Assembly (NCBI GenBank): GCA_013368325.1
Contig: JAACJK010000175.1
Span: forward strand, 1 to 64,000
From: Ephemerocybe angulata
Taxonomy: Eukaryota > Basidiomycota > Agaricomycetes > Agaricales > Psathyrellaceae
Reading direction: 5' to 3'
DNA length: 64,000 nucleotides
Notes under the pieces: generated by a model
Seen by the model: the letters and a program-made list of their open reading frames with translations, nothing else
Told to the model about the DNA's origin: nothing
The model's database searches: none
Shown here: in pieces, positions 42,821 to 52,663 of the stretch
Layout: every line of letters starts with the position of its first letter
How positions within the stretch are numbered: position 1 is the stretch's first letter
Position numbers and translations under genes: made by a program

Positions 42821-44380
42821 CTAACAGGAGTCTGCTACAAGTATACTGGTCCCAAGGATGTTCATGAGGACCCCACAGGCATTGAAGTTGGCAATTAATG
42901 GCGGTGGAACAAGGGGTTCGGTATTGATAAAGGAAATAGTTAGTTTGCATTGCCTACTTCCCCAAAGGAACCTTTTAGCCAAAAAGTCATAAAGGCCACC
43001 GCTAAGTGGGTAGTTGTATGGCAAACGGAGGAGCGTGAGATTCTGGAGTGAACGAAGAGGACCGGCAGTCGATCCATTCTCTGGTATAAGTGCCCCCCAA
43101 AAGTCGGCAGGAACAACAACAACATTGTCCATGGTAAGATGGGCGAGGGAAGGTATGCGACTGAGCGTCAGCGTGAGATCGCGCGCCTTCAAGTCGCAAT
43201 CGTGGATGGAGAGGGAGCGAAGCGAACACATGGAGCTGGCGAGGAAAGTACGCATGGCACCGGCGGAGAATACAGCGACTCGCTCGACGTTGAATTCCAG
43301 GTTGAGTTTGACGAGAGCCGGTGCTTGGATATGATCCAACAGCTCAATTGTCACAGCATCCTGTAGAGTCAGTGTACGCAATCGAGGGAGGCTGATACGC
43401 AGGCCGTTCTTTAGTCTTTGGATGACTGGATCCTCGGGGTTATCGAGCGACATGGGGTCACCGTAGAAGTCCACTGTCAACTCCTCCAGGTTGGAACAGT
43501 TTTCCAGCATCCCCAATATGTGAGATCCTTTCCAATCGCACTGGACTGTGAACGACACGAGTCGCGAAAGCACAGTGGCGGGCAGGCCAATCACTGCGCT
43601 TTCTGAGTCACGATAGGCGTCGAAGGCACACAGGAAAGATGGTAACTGAAGTTCCAGGGAGGTGATTGAAGGTATATATGTAAACGCGGATGGGACTGTT
43701 GGCGGTACTCGCCAAAGGTGTGGATGATACTCGTCGGAGAACGACAAACCGATAGATTGGATGGATTGCCAGGGGCGAGGCATAAAAGAAGGGTTGTGTG
43801 ATTGTAGCGAGTCGATCAGTGTTCTAAAGCAGTCGTACTTCGCCATGTCGAGGTATAGGTGATGCAAAGAAGGGCCTTCGGTCAACAATTGTATCACGGT
43901 AGGGCGGGCCAGGTAGCATTCTACTTCGTCCGTGTTGCTACACAGACAAGAGCCGCCACAAAGTTCCAAACTCTTGGGCAGAGTGCCGGACCTCCGAAGA
44001 AATGTGGTAACTTGTTCATATGAAATGGCGGGAGAGTCGAGCACGTAGCTTGACCACAAGCTGTGCATGAGATATGCGGAATCCCGCCATTTCCGACAAA
44101 CGAGGGCTAAATCCCAAAGCTGCCGCCGTTCCGAGCACCCCATGACGCCTGGGAGAGTGCCATGAAATATTTGTCCAAGTATCTCTGGAGGGATCCGACG
44201 GATTTGGGAAACGATTGCACGATGGCGACGGAGTCGCCCTTCGACCTCTGCCATCTTCATGCGCATCGCCTCGACCTCTCGCTCCATTTCTCCAATCTCC
44301 ATCAATACGCGCTCCTCTTCGAAAGAGCTCGGAACATCGTTTGAGTCAAGAAGGTGAGAAAAGTCAGTATAGGTGTTCAT
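42821..44380 (-). CDS. F-box protein, cluster member 3
   Basis: Single exon, 519 residues, MNTYTDFSHLLDSNDVPSS. Coiled coil, F-box (VSQIRRIPPEILGQIFHG...LVCRKWRDSAYLMHSLW), CLC-x7-C, then CDWKGSHILGMLENC and leucine-rich segments. Tail-to-tail with member 2 (70 bp apart). Closest by eye to member 1. Confidence 0.9.
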   Translation of the reverse strand: MNTYTDFSHLLDSNDVPSSFEEERVLMEIGEMEREVEAMRMKMAEVEGRLRRHRAIVSQIRRIPPEILGQIFHGTLPGVMGCSERRQLWDLALVCRKWRDSAYLMHSLWSSYVLDSPAISYEQVTTFLRRSGTLPKSLELCGGSCLCSNTDEVECYLARPTVIQLLTEGPSLHHLYLDMAKYDCFRTLIDSLQSHNPSFMPRPWQSIQSIGLSFSDEYHPHLWRVPPTVPSAFTYIPSITSLELQLPSFLCAFDAYRDSESAVIGLPATVLSRLVSFTVQCDWKGSHILGMLENCSNLEELTVDFYGDPMSLDNPEDPVIQRLKNGLRISLPRLRTLTLQDAVTIELLDHIQAPALVKLNLEFNVERVAVFSAGAMRTFLASSMCSLRSLSIHDCDLKARDLTLTLSRIPSLAHLTMDNVVVVPADFWGALIPENGSTAGPLRSLQNLTLLRLPYNYPLSGGLYDFLAKRFLWGSRQCKLTISFINTEPLVPPPLIANFNACGVLMNILGTSILVADSC

Positions 44381-44760
44381 CTAAGGGCATGCAGAAGCGT
44401 TGAATGTCAAGAGGCGAGGCCGGAGCTGGAACGAGTCAGGAGCTGCAGTCTGTCAAAGGTCAATATCATTGACACCTAATAACGCCAACTAAACGACAAC
44501 AGCCATAGAAAAAGTCAAAGCGAACTTTTGAAGTAAGTAGTAAGCGCCCGAGGTTACTCTCACTTTGCTCTCACTAGCACTTATGTTGTTGCATATGTGC
44601 TCAGCGTTCAACTCCAACTCACTGACTAAAATGTCGTTCGTGGATGGAGTGAGATAAAATTGAGAACGATACTGCCGCCAGGGAGGATTCAGGGGTATCT
44701 TCAAAAGAGTAAGTAAAGACAGGGTGGGGCACAGCGATCTGATAGATATAACCGATCTGC

Positions 44761-44880
44761 TTAAGGGGCAGGACCCTGCACATCCCAGAGCCACGCCTTC
44801 TTCTCCGCCGCCACAATCGCCTCATAGAAGCACTTTCCAATGCGCTCGTACGCCGCATCATTAGGATGCGTCCCATAGAT
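44761..44880 (-). pseudogene. orphan 3' end of a third CE3 esterase
   Basis: This stretch encodes only the last 37 or so residues of the esterase, from GTHPNDAAYERIG to VQGPAP and a TAA stop. It lies immediately after the TAG of copy 2. It differs more from copies 1 and 2 (KKAWLWD in place of TKGWIFP) than they do from each other. It looks like the original end of this locus, displaced when a piece of the other copy was pasted in. Confidence 0.85.
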
Positions 44881-45644
44881 CTAGGGAGCAGGGCCTTGGA
44901 CAGGGAAAATCCATCCCTTCGTATCGGCATACAAGATTTCCTCGTAGAAGCACCTTCCAATGCGCTCGTACGCAGCGTCATTGGGGTGCGTCCCGTCAAC
45001 AAGGTCAGAAATGCCGACCACACGCCCACAGTCGGCAAACACCACCGACCGTCCCTCGTTGACAAACTGCTGCACGACCCCGGGGATGGCGGCGTTGTAG
45101 TTTAGGATCCGCTGCTGGGCTCCCGCATTGGCATTTGGGGGTAGGGTGGAGACGACGACGAGGGTGAGGGGCGGGAAGTCGAGGACTCCCCGGATGAGCC
45201 TGCTCAGTCTCCCAGGGGCGCCGCCGACGTTGAGGTTCTGGGTCATGTCGTTGGTGCCTACGAGAATGGTGGCAATGTTGGGGCGGTTTCTCGGCATAGA
45301 AATGACCATCTTGTCATACACCTGGTCGATGACATCGCCGGGCCAGCCTTCGGTGTCCTTATCCTTGAAGGTGGATTTCGTAGCGGGGTTATTTCCGACC
45401 ATGTTGACCGTGTTTCCGTCTTGCTCGAGAAAGTTGTAGAGGTCATCGCGATAGCCGTTGCCTTGGCTGCTTCCTACGCCGAAGGTAATGGAGGCTGCAA
45501 GCCACTCAGTAAAGTCTCGAGAGGAATGTCGAAGAGAAACTACGTACCGCCGAGAGGCATAATTCTGCAGACTTTATTGGTAAATGCAAGAGTGCTCGGG
45601 GTGAAACTCGCAACCGCGATCGCGAAGGGAAGGAGGTAGCGCAT
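44881..45644 (-). CDS. secreted SGNH/GDSL esterase, CE3-like (copy 2)
   Basis: Exons 45644-45548 and 45494-44881; 236 residues. Signal peptide MRYLLPFAIAVASFTPSTLA, then the same SGNH blocks as copy 1 (GASITFG, GTNDMTQN, DGTHPND). Near-identity to copy 1 starts about 20 bases into exon 2 and stops exactly at the stop codon. Exon 1 and the intron are diverged. Confidence 0.9.
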
Positions 45645-46207
45645 TGGAATCGAGGTCCGTAATGACAGGTGAAGGGAAATTAGGAAGGACGGAGAGGAAT
45701 TCTTTGGGTATGCAGCGCATCTTAGCTCCTGCTTATATACTCGCTATGGACTAGCTTTTTTCCGACCCCGGAGTCGCGTGCAGTTGCACAGTGAGTATCG
45801 TGTTTCATCCGCATCATAAATGATTGGCTCACATCACCGTGGAGTCCAACCTTGGATAGCATTGGCTGCCCGACAAACCCACTGCGTGCTGCAGGACCCT
45901 GCAGGACCGCTACCGAACAGAGCCTTATGCACAGGTGAGTTTTAAGAGGTGCGCAGTGTCGCGGGTGCTAAGCATTAAAACAGCTCGGCCCTCGGCGGTG
46001 GTGACAAGAATAGCAGTTCTGACTTCTGAAATGGAAGACCCTGAGGCTAATTTGTTTAAATGCATACATGAGCAGCTGGCAGTCTTGCAGCCTTGCCACG
46101 AAGGTACAGTACCATCGGATACTTGAACTTAAAGGACCATCCCTCTCAGTTAAGCGCCCGCTTCCCGATTTGGGTCCAGGCCGACGGCGTCGGGCGTCGA
46201 GTGTATA
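45645..46207. other. intergenic, no gene seen
   Basis: Upstream region of CE3 copy 2 and of the first tRNA-Gly. It contains TAAGCGCCC at 46151-46159, 49 bp before the tRNA. Confidence 0.45.
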
Positions 46208-46296
46208 GCATCAATGGGGTAGTGGTAACCTGGGTCGTTGCCATCGTCGAAATACGAAATTTCGACCCGCCGGGGGTTCAATTCCCCCTTGATGCA
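46208..46296 (+). tRNA. tRNA-Gly (GCC) with 18 nt intron
   Basis: Same fold as the 24.2 kb copy: GCATCAA/TTGATGC acceptor, GGTCG/CGACC anticodon stem, anticodon GCC, intron at 46244-46261. The T arm is perfect (GGGGG-TTCAATT-CCCCC), so this is the best-formed of the three. Confidence 0.94.
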
Positions 46297-46389
46297 GTGT
46301 TGCTTTTTTGCTCTTCGAGACTGCTACTTATGCCCATACTTACTTAGATGTTGGGCGATCGCGAGGAGTAAGCGCCCGTTAGGCACATC

Positions 46390-46480
46390 GCATCAATGGG
46401 GTAGTGGTAACCTGGGTCGTTGCCATCGTCGAAACCGTAATTTCGACCCGCCGGGGGGGGTTCAATTCCCCCTTGATGCA
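46390..46480 (+). tRNA. tRNA-Gly (GCC) with 17 nt intron and extra G run
   Basis: Body nearly identical to the copy 182 bp upstream. The intron at 46426-46442 is one base shorter. The G run before the T loop has eight G instead of five, lengthening the variable region by three bases. The stem can still form. It may be functional or a slightly damaged copy. Confidence 0.85.
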
Positions 46481-46772
46481 TGCATGTTCTCTTTTTGTTG
46501 GTTTTTTGGTTCGCAACTCTATCAATGATAGTCATACACATTCAAACCTACGTAGTACGTAGTACCTTGCTTTCAGCATTGTTGGCTACAAGTTGGCCAT
46601 TCATGAACAGGACCTGTGGCGATAGTGTTGAAGTTCAATATTGAGACTTCTGACCAGTTGTCCAATGTCCGGGCGAGCCTTGCTGCGTGGAGGAGGAATG
46701 CAGGGACCGTAATCTGGTCCGTGAAAGCAGGGAAGAAGGTTCGAAAGATATGGTACATAGCATACAGAATAT
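46481..46772. other. short intergenic
   Basis: Between the tRNA and the MED20 stop. Nothing recognised. Confidence 0.4.
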
Positions 46773-47885
46773 TTACAAAAGTTTTTCTTGCCTGAGGGCA
46801 CCGATAGCGAGGTAAGCTGATCTTCGATCTTTGTCGATGCCTTCCCAGTCGCGCGTTGTTACGTGGGGAACCTCTTCAACGCCGTATGCATAGACATCAT
46901 CATTGTTCTCTGGAGGCGCTGGGCCCGACGCTGAAGGCTTACTGTCGTTCATGGCAATGTCCTCGTCACCTTGTGCTACTTTCTCCTTCCCCTCCGACTT
47001 TTCTTCCTCCTCCGGTTGTGCAGCCTCTTTTCCCTTCTCCTTCTCCTTCTGCTTCTCCTTCTCCTCAGCTTCCCTGTCCCACAGAATGTCGTCCCATTGC
47101 TCCTGTGGAACAGTAATAACGAAGACCGACTCGTCGTCGATGGGAACGGCAGGAAGGAGCGAGGCAAGGAGATCTGACACCATCCCGTCCGGTGCACCCT
47201 CAGGCAGCCGCAAGTATGGCAGTGGAAGGTACTCGCCCTCCATCAGTATCCCCTTGACCAGGTCCTTGCTACGCACAAGGCCAATTCGAAGCAGCCAATC
47301 CGTGCCAAGCGAGAAGACTTTCCCCTCCACGGTGATCTCAGCAGCTGCCAAAGGATTGTTTGGCGGAGCCCCAGGATGTCCCCTGCCTGGTCCACCTCCC
47401 GTTGCCGTCCCGCCTGTGGGGCCCATTCCAAGGCCGGTTCCCGCACCCATGCTGATCAGTGAAGCATTCTGCGTTGCACCCGCAGCATGACGAACGGGCA
47501 TCCACCGAGCTTTGAGCATGACCATAAGCTTCTCGAGGTCTCCTGGCCGTCTCATTGTAAGGAAGTTGTTGCGGTAGTGCGTGAGTGGTTCCGTGAGACC
47601 GAGAGCTTTCGCCTCGGCATGAACAGGCGCCATGGGGTCTTCGAGCAGGACAAAGACGGTGTCGTTCATGGTGACGGTGAAGATGGAGCGCTCGCTGGAC
47701 GCAGGGATCGTGGGCGGGGCGGAGGGGTTGGCGGGGTTGAGGCCGAATGTGGAGCGATAGCTCTTCAGGGAAAGATGCCATTGGCCTATGGGGATTCCAT
47801 TGTGGTTTATACGAACATGTCGCTCGATTTTGGCGTACGCCTCTGGGTCTGCGTTCGACCACCGCACTAGTCCGCTGAAACCCAT
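46773..47885 (-). CDS. MED20: Mediator complex subunit 20
   Basis: The frame is open upstream to 48065, but MGFSGLVRWSNADPEA at 47885 is the family-like start; 370 residues. MED20 is a head-module subunit of Mediator, linking activators to RNA polymerase II. It shows the N-terminal G-x-x-G-L-V-R-W, GQWHLSLKSYRSTFG, a strand reading FVLLEDP, KARWMPVR, and ITVEGKVFSLGTDWLLRIGLV...KGILMEGEYLPLP. Insertions of Gly-rich and Lys/Glu-rich low complexity make it longer than yeast Srb2. No intron is needed. Confidence 0.82.
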   Translation of the reverse strand: MGFSGLVRWSNADPEAYAKIERHVRINHNGIPIGQWHLSLKSYRSTFGLNPANPSAPPTIPASSERSIFTVTMNDTVFVLLEDPMAPVHAEAKALGLTEPLTHYRNNFLTMRRPGDLEKLMVMLKARWMPVRHAAGATQNASLISMGAGTGLGMGPTGGTATGGGPGRGHPGAPPNNPLAAAEITVEGKVFSLGTDWLLRIGLVRSKDLVKGILMEGEYLPLPYLRLPEGAPDGMVSDLLASLLPAVPIDDESVFVITVPQEQWDDILWDREAEEKEKQKEKEKGKEAAQPEEEEKSEGKEKVAQGDEDIAMNDSKPSASGPAPPENNDDVYAYGVEEVPHVTTRDWEGIDKDRRSAYLAIGALRQEKLL

Positions 47886-48104
47886 CCCAGGAACAAGAGG
47901 GTTAAGGAGAAAGTGACAAATCACGCATTGTGACTGTTCGCGATGGCTGTCACGCCGCCGCCCCAGGCGGCGGCGGAAGGCGCGGCACGGATTGCTTTTA
48001 ACCAACCCACCCATTAATTCTGTGAGTAATATAGCTACTAGACACAGCCTCAAACAGTCCTTCATTATAAACTGACCCCTTATAAAGAGCGCTCTATCTA
48101 TCTG

Positions 48105-48975
48105 TTAAACATAGTATTCAAAGTCTTCCGAACAAGCGTAGGCTTCCGTGCGCATCCTCCTTCCTTTGGGTCTGAATGGTACAGTTCGGGCCTCAGCGAC
48201 ACATAAGATGGAGTCCAATCGTCTAGAGTGGCACTGGAATGCAATGTCGGCGCCTGGAGACGTATCGCTAGTCGGTGATTCTGGCAATGCGCTGTCGTCC
48301 TCCTCTCCATCGTTTGGCGGCGGGTCCAACTCGGAGTTCGAGTCATCCGAACGATACTACAGAAAGAGCCTCCAACAATGACCCAGATTGAAAGTCAAAG
48401 GAAGGCAGTACAGGGATAGCAGTGCCCTTTGTATCTTTGAAGCGGCTTGCTTTTGAAACCTCCCGTTCAGCCGGACCCCGCTTCAGCTGTTCAGCCGTAG
48501 AGGACCAGCTACCATGCATCTCTTCACCCTCTGAAAACATGATTATGATGATATCATCAGCGCTGCCCGAGTCGGAGTCCGGAGACTCCAATTCCTGGAA
48601 TTCTCCAGAGCCAGAGTCCTCACTTCCTTGTTCTTCTTCAGAGTCGCCCTCCCCGTCACCGCCCTCCGTGCTATTAGTATCGTCATCTGCCTCGAGTGAG
48701 TCCGGATTCTCCACTGTCCGAAATTCTCCATCGCTTTCAACCTCTTCCTTTTCCTCCTCCTCCTCTTCCTCTCCCTCCTCTTCCGGAGAGCTTTCTTCGC
48801 CATGATCGTCCTGTTCTCTCGCCGTATAATGTTGAAGTAGTTCCTCTTGGACTTTGATCCTTTTTTCCATGTCTCCGATCAGATCCACCAGTGCAGTGAT
48901 GATCTTCCTCGCTCCTTGGCAAAAATCTGCGTCCAGCCGCAAAGAAATGCCCATATCGCTGAGTGATGGATCCAT
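48105..48975 (-). CDS. hypothetical acidic protein
   Basis: Exons 48975-48412 and 48356-48105, joined by a 55 nt GT-AG intron that avoids the stop at 48343; 271 residues. Residues 1-50 are helical, 55-140 almost all Glu/Asp/Ser/Gly. A short IIIIMFSEGEE segment follows, and a basic C-terminal part (FRPKGRRMRTEAY). Family unknown. The spliced frame continues sensibly, which supports the model. Confidence 0.65.
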
Positions 48976-49339
48976 GAGTTGGCTGAAAGAGAGTAGAATG
49001 TAGTAGGTGTTGGAACTTGAAAGGGGCTCAGCCTGCTGAGTTGCCGAAGGAGAGGAAGTGAAAGAAGATCGATACTATCGAAGGCCCATAGACACATCGA
49101 GTTAAATACACTGGGGAATGCCACAGTTCCTGAGAGTACAAGAACAGTCATAGTTAAAGAGCTGTCTCGATGGGGGACTCCATAGGAACGGAGACAAAGA
49201 GTCGCATGCAAGGAAGATGGAATGAGGCTCACAAATACCTTATTTTAAGGCCTGGGTCTTCAAAGAAACGGGCCATTTGTGATTGGTGGTATAAATACAA
49301 AGAGTTCAGCTTCCGGGTGGCACCCAGTCAGGCCGTGGC
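48976..49339. other. intergenic, no gene seen
   Basis: Promoter of the acidic protein gene and 3' flank of the CorA-like gene. Nothing else recognised. Confidence 0.4.
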
Positions 49340-52126
49340 TCAAGACACAACGTCTTCACTCCCTCCACCGGCCGTTTCCAGACTGTGGGACCGTAATGAC
49401 AGGCCACCGTCGTCGTCGTCGTCAATTTCTATACCAGCAAACTCTCTCCTATGATTCCCTTGAGTCGGTCGTTGACTGTCTTCAGCCTGAGTTGCATAGC
49501 TTGTCCAAGGCTGCGCACTTTCGTCTTCTTCAGTAATACTTGCATGGCGACCACCGACTAGGGGATTCTTCTTAGGGACAGGAGGGAGAGGCCGTCCGGC
49601 TGGCGCTTTGGGCTGCCCGCTCGGAGGATGGACATGCATGGGTCCAGGGTCCCGCTCATTCGACGCCGACTGTGAAAGGTACGTTGTCACGAAGAGTTAA
49701 ATTAGTTTCTGCTAGGATACAACTCACCGAAGATATCAGCAGAGGAGGGGCCGTTGGAGAGGGCATCGGGAGAGGCATCATGGGGTATGCCTGCGGCGGC
49801 ACGGCTTGAGAGCCTACGTGACCGTAATACGGTGAAGGTACCACGGGAAGAGGTGGGATTTGTTGATGCATGATGTGTGCCCCTCCAAAGAGGTTGGTCC
49901 CACCAGGATATCCAACAGGTCCTGGTGCCGGGGTGGGAGCCCACATGCCGTATCCCTTGAAGGATTCCTGGTTATAGTCTGGCCGGGCGTACTCGAAGGT
50001 CGACGGCATAGCTTGTGGATCAGATCGCTCAGGCCACGAGCCATCGTATCTCAGGGTTGGCATGTTATAGTTGATCATGTTGAGTGTCTGCATATTCTCG
50101 AGAGCTGGTTGGTCATTGGGGAAGGACGGTAATGGCGGGGCAGCAGGAGGCGGTGTATGTTTCTGGAGGAGGGCACTTGGTGCTGCAGAGACCTGAGGTG
50201 TGATGCCAAACGGTGTGATGGCCTCAAGTCCTGCGAAAGGATCTTTTTTCGTTGAGGCCAACGTTTGATCAGAGTCAGTTCCTTTCGCCTTGGATTCCCC
50301 AATGTCCCCTGTGTCAAACCCGCCCAACTCGTTGGCGTGTAGGTGAGTGTTCGCCTGCTTGTCCCTCCACGTCTTCAGCGAGTTCCACATCCCCGTAATT
50401 GTGTTGACAGTGGGCATTGATGATATGCCTTGGAGGTGCCCGTTGTTTTGGACTTCGGATTTCCGCTGCTTGATCCACATAATCCAGAGTACAAAGACGA
50501 TGACCGTGAAGGGAACAGTGATTGCGGGGTAAAGCCACCATCCGTAACCCATTGTAATTTTGTGGTCCCCCGTAGGGACGGGTGCGGTTGTCTGGAAAAA
50601 GGGCATACTGAACAGCGCCTGCTCGAACAGGCACTTCAGTGTTGAGTTTAATCGGGATGCATGGAAGACTGACCGCGACGAAAGTTCCCGGGAGAAAGAG
50701 CAGAGTCAAGGCTGCAATGCTAGACCATCTTCGGGGTCATTCTTTGAAGTCTATCGTTTTGAGAAATGGCACTCACGTTATCATCGACGAACTGTCTTTC
50801 TGTGTCTCTGTCGCGATTTTTGTTGTCGCGAGATTGAAGAATAGGTTTATTCGAACATTGGTTCGTTCTCTCCAATTGTGTACCCATCGATGCCAATTTC
50901 GCGTTCGCGACTGTAGGAAGGAGAGTGAGTCAATGACCGATGTGGTGGTCATGGAACCACGCGATTTTGACCACTGTGAGTTCGGCGATGAAGAAAGAAG
51001 TTTATGGACGTCGATGAGGTAGTCGAGCTGCTCCGCGATTCCATTCAACTCCTCCTGCATGATGTAGAAATGCTGAGAGAGGGTGTGGAGATCGTGAACC
51101 GCAGAGTTAAGGAGGCCGTCGCCGTACTGCTCAGCCGTTAAGTGTTCCTACGATGGCCGAGGTCAGGATGCCCGGGTATATGGCTAAAACGGTTACTCAC
51201 ATATTCCAGGAGCTTCTTCGCAGTTTGGACAACGCCTTTTGACCAGTTCCACGAGACTTCGTCGATAATAAGAGTCTCCAAAACTAGTGGGCGTAGGACA
51301 TGGCGACGGATATCCTCGGTCGGCGCCGTTGCCCACCGTAACAGGTTCGTCTTGGCGCCTTCCGGGCAATATTGTATGATGTAGGTGGATGTCCCGTGCT
51401 CCATATCGTGTTTAAACCACGCATGAGCGGGCCTACCGCGTACTGAGTAGCGAAAGAAACCTTCTGTAGATATCATCAGAGGTGAACAAATAAGCGCCCA
51501 TGGTTACTTACGAACGGAGGCAAGGGCTTGTGACTCCTCATGTGGGGATTCTGGTTTTGTGGTCTTGAACAACGCATTCCCGGTATTCAGGAGCCATGGG
51601 GTGATAGTGATGTTGGATAAGAAGATAGGGCACACTCCCATATGCTTGATGAAGTAGTAGATTGTTGAAGGGTGAAGCGCGACTTGGGTGTTGTCAAAAG
51701 AGCCTTCCAGTTGAGGGGTATTGGGATCGAGCGTCGCTTCGTTCAAAAGGCTATAGACACTGAAAGGGAGTGGAACGGGGTGACTGAAATATGCCTCTTA
51801 CATGATACGAAGCGCTGGTGGGCTAGCTGTATCCGCCTACTCAAAGATGAGGAGAATACAAGCCGTATAATGGGTGAGATACTCACCTCGACATGAGTAA
51901 CAAGTTGCTCATGGGTAAGGTTCTTCCTATGTGTACCTGTAGCATCCTCTCCAGCTATGTCCAGGATATCGACCGAAGTGTCGATCTTGACTGGATGTCT
52001 GAGCAGAATGGACTTGAGCGTCACATAATCTGGGCGCTCGAGTTCAGGATGACCGTAGATTGGCTTTTCGCTAAGAGGAACTGGCTCAAGAGGCCAATTG
52101 AGAAGCCAGCTCGGCTGGGATGCCAT
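49340..52126 (-). CDS. CorA-like membrane protein (paralogue A)
   Basis: Seven-exon model: 52126-51887, 51794-51512, 51463-51201, 51147-50777, 50719-50674, 50618-49728 and 49669-49340; about 807 residues. A cytosolic N-terminal domain (PELERPDYVTLKSILL, HPSTIYYFIKHM) precedes a helical region rich in charge. Then NVRINLFFNLATTKIATETQKDSSSM leads into TM1 (IAALTLLFLPGTFVAALFSM) and, after a short loop, TM2 (WWLYPAITVPFTVIVFVLW). The last third is Pro-rich tail. Magnesium-channel CorA has GMN after TM1; here it is SMP, so ion selectivity is unknown. The exon 2 acceptor is weak; see findings. Confidence 0.82.
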
Positions 52127-52663
52127 GTCGCGCGGTGTGTATCGGGGTTAAAGGAGAGTAGAGGATGGCGGCGCCATGTGAGCTTGAAGGGCCTCATGGC
52201 CACCTTAAGGATGTCACCACGACCCGCAGTGGTCGATTTCTGGCGTTCATTTCACCTGTCAATGGTTCGGACATTGAGATGTCCGATGTTCATGTGTTCA
52301 GACATTCCGAAGTCAGTAAATCTTGAGAGACTATAGGAAACCTCGCCAGCATGAAGAGTAAGAGCGCAGTTGGGCCCCCGACCATGGTGGTTCATCGCAA
52401 GAGATAGACGCGGGACCCACGAAGCACAATCAACTTGATCTTATCTTATCTCCGCATATGTAGGCTGAATGGGATGAACGAATATCGATGAAGCTTGGAA
52501 GCGTCGGGCTCGGAGGCTAGTGGTATCCGGTAGGTTGCTGGTAAGATAAGAACAAGTAGTAATATATAAACACGGACGAGCACAAGTGCACTTCTATATA
52601 CGCCGAGGGATCTGTTACATTGCTCTAAAACCCTTATGCATTGACATGTCCATTGGTTAACAG

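Noticed and set aside
46773..48065. N-terminal hydrophobic extension of the MED20 frame as a signal peptide
   Set aside because: The family start motif is at 47885 and the upstream 60 codons look like 5' flank.
48343..48412. Stop codon ending the acidic protein early at 48343
   Set aside because: It falls beyond a good 55 nt GT-AG intron (48411-48357) whose removal keeps frame and gives a sensible C-terminus.
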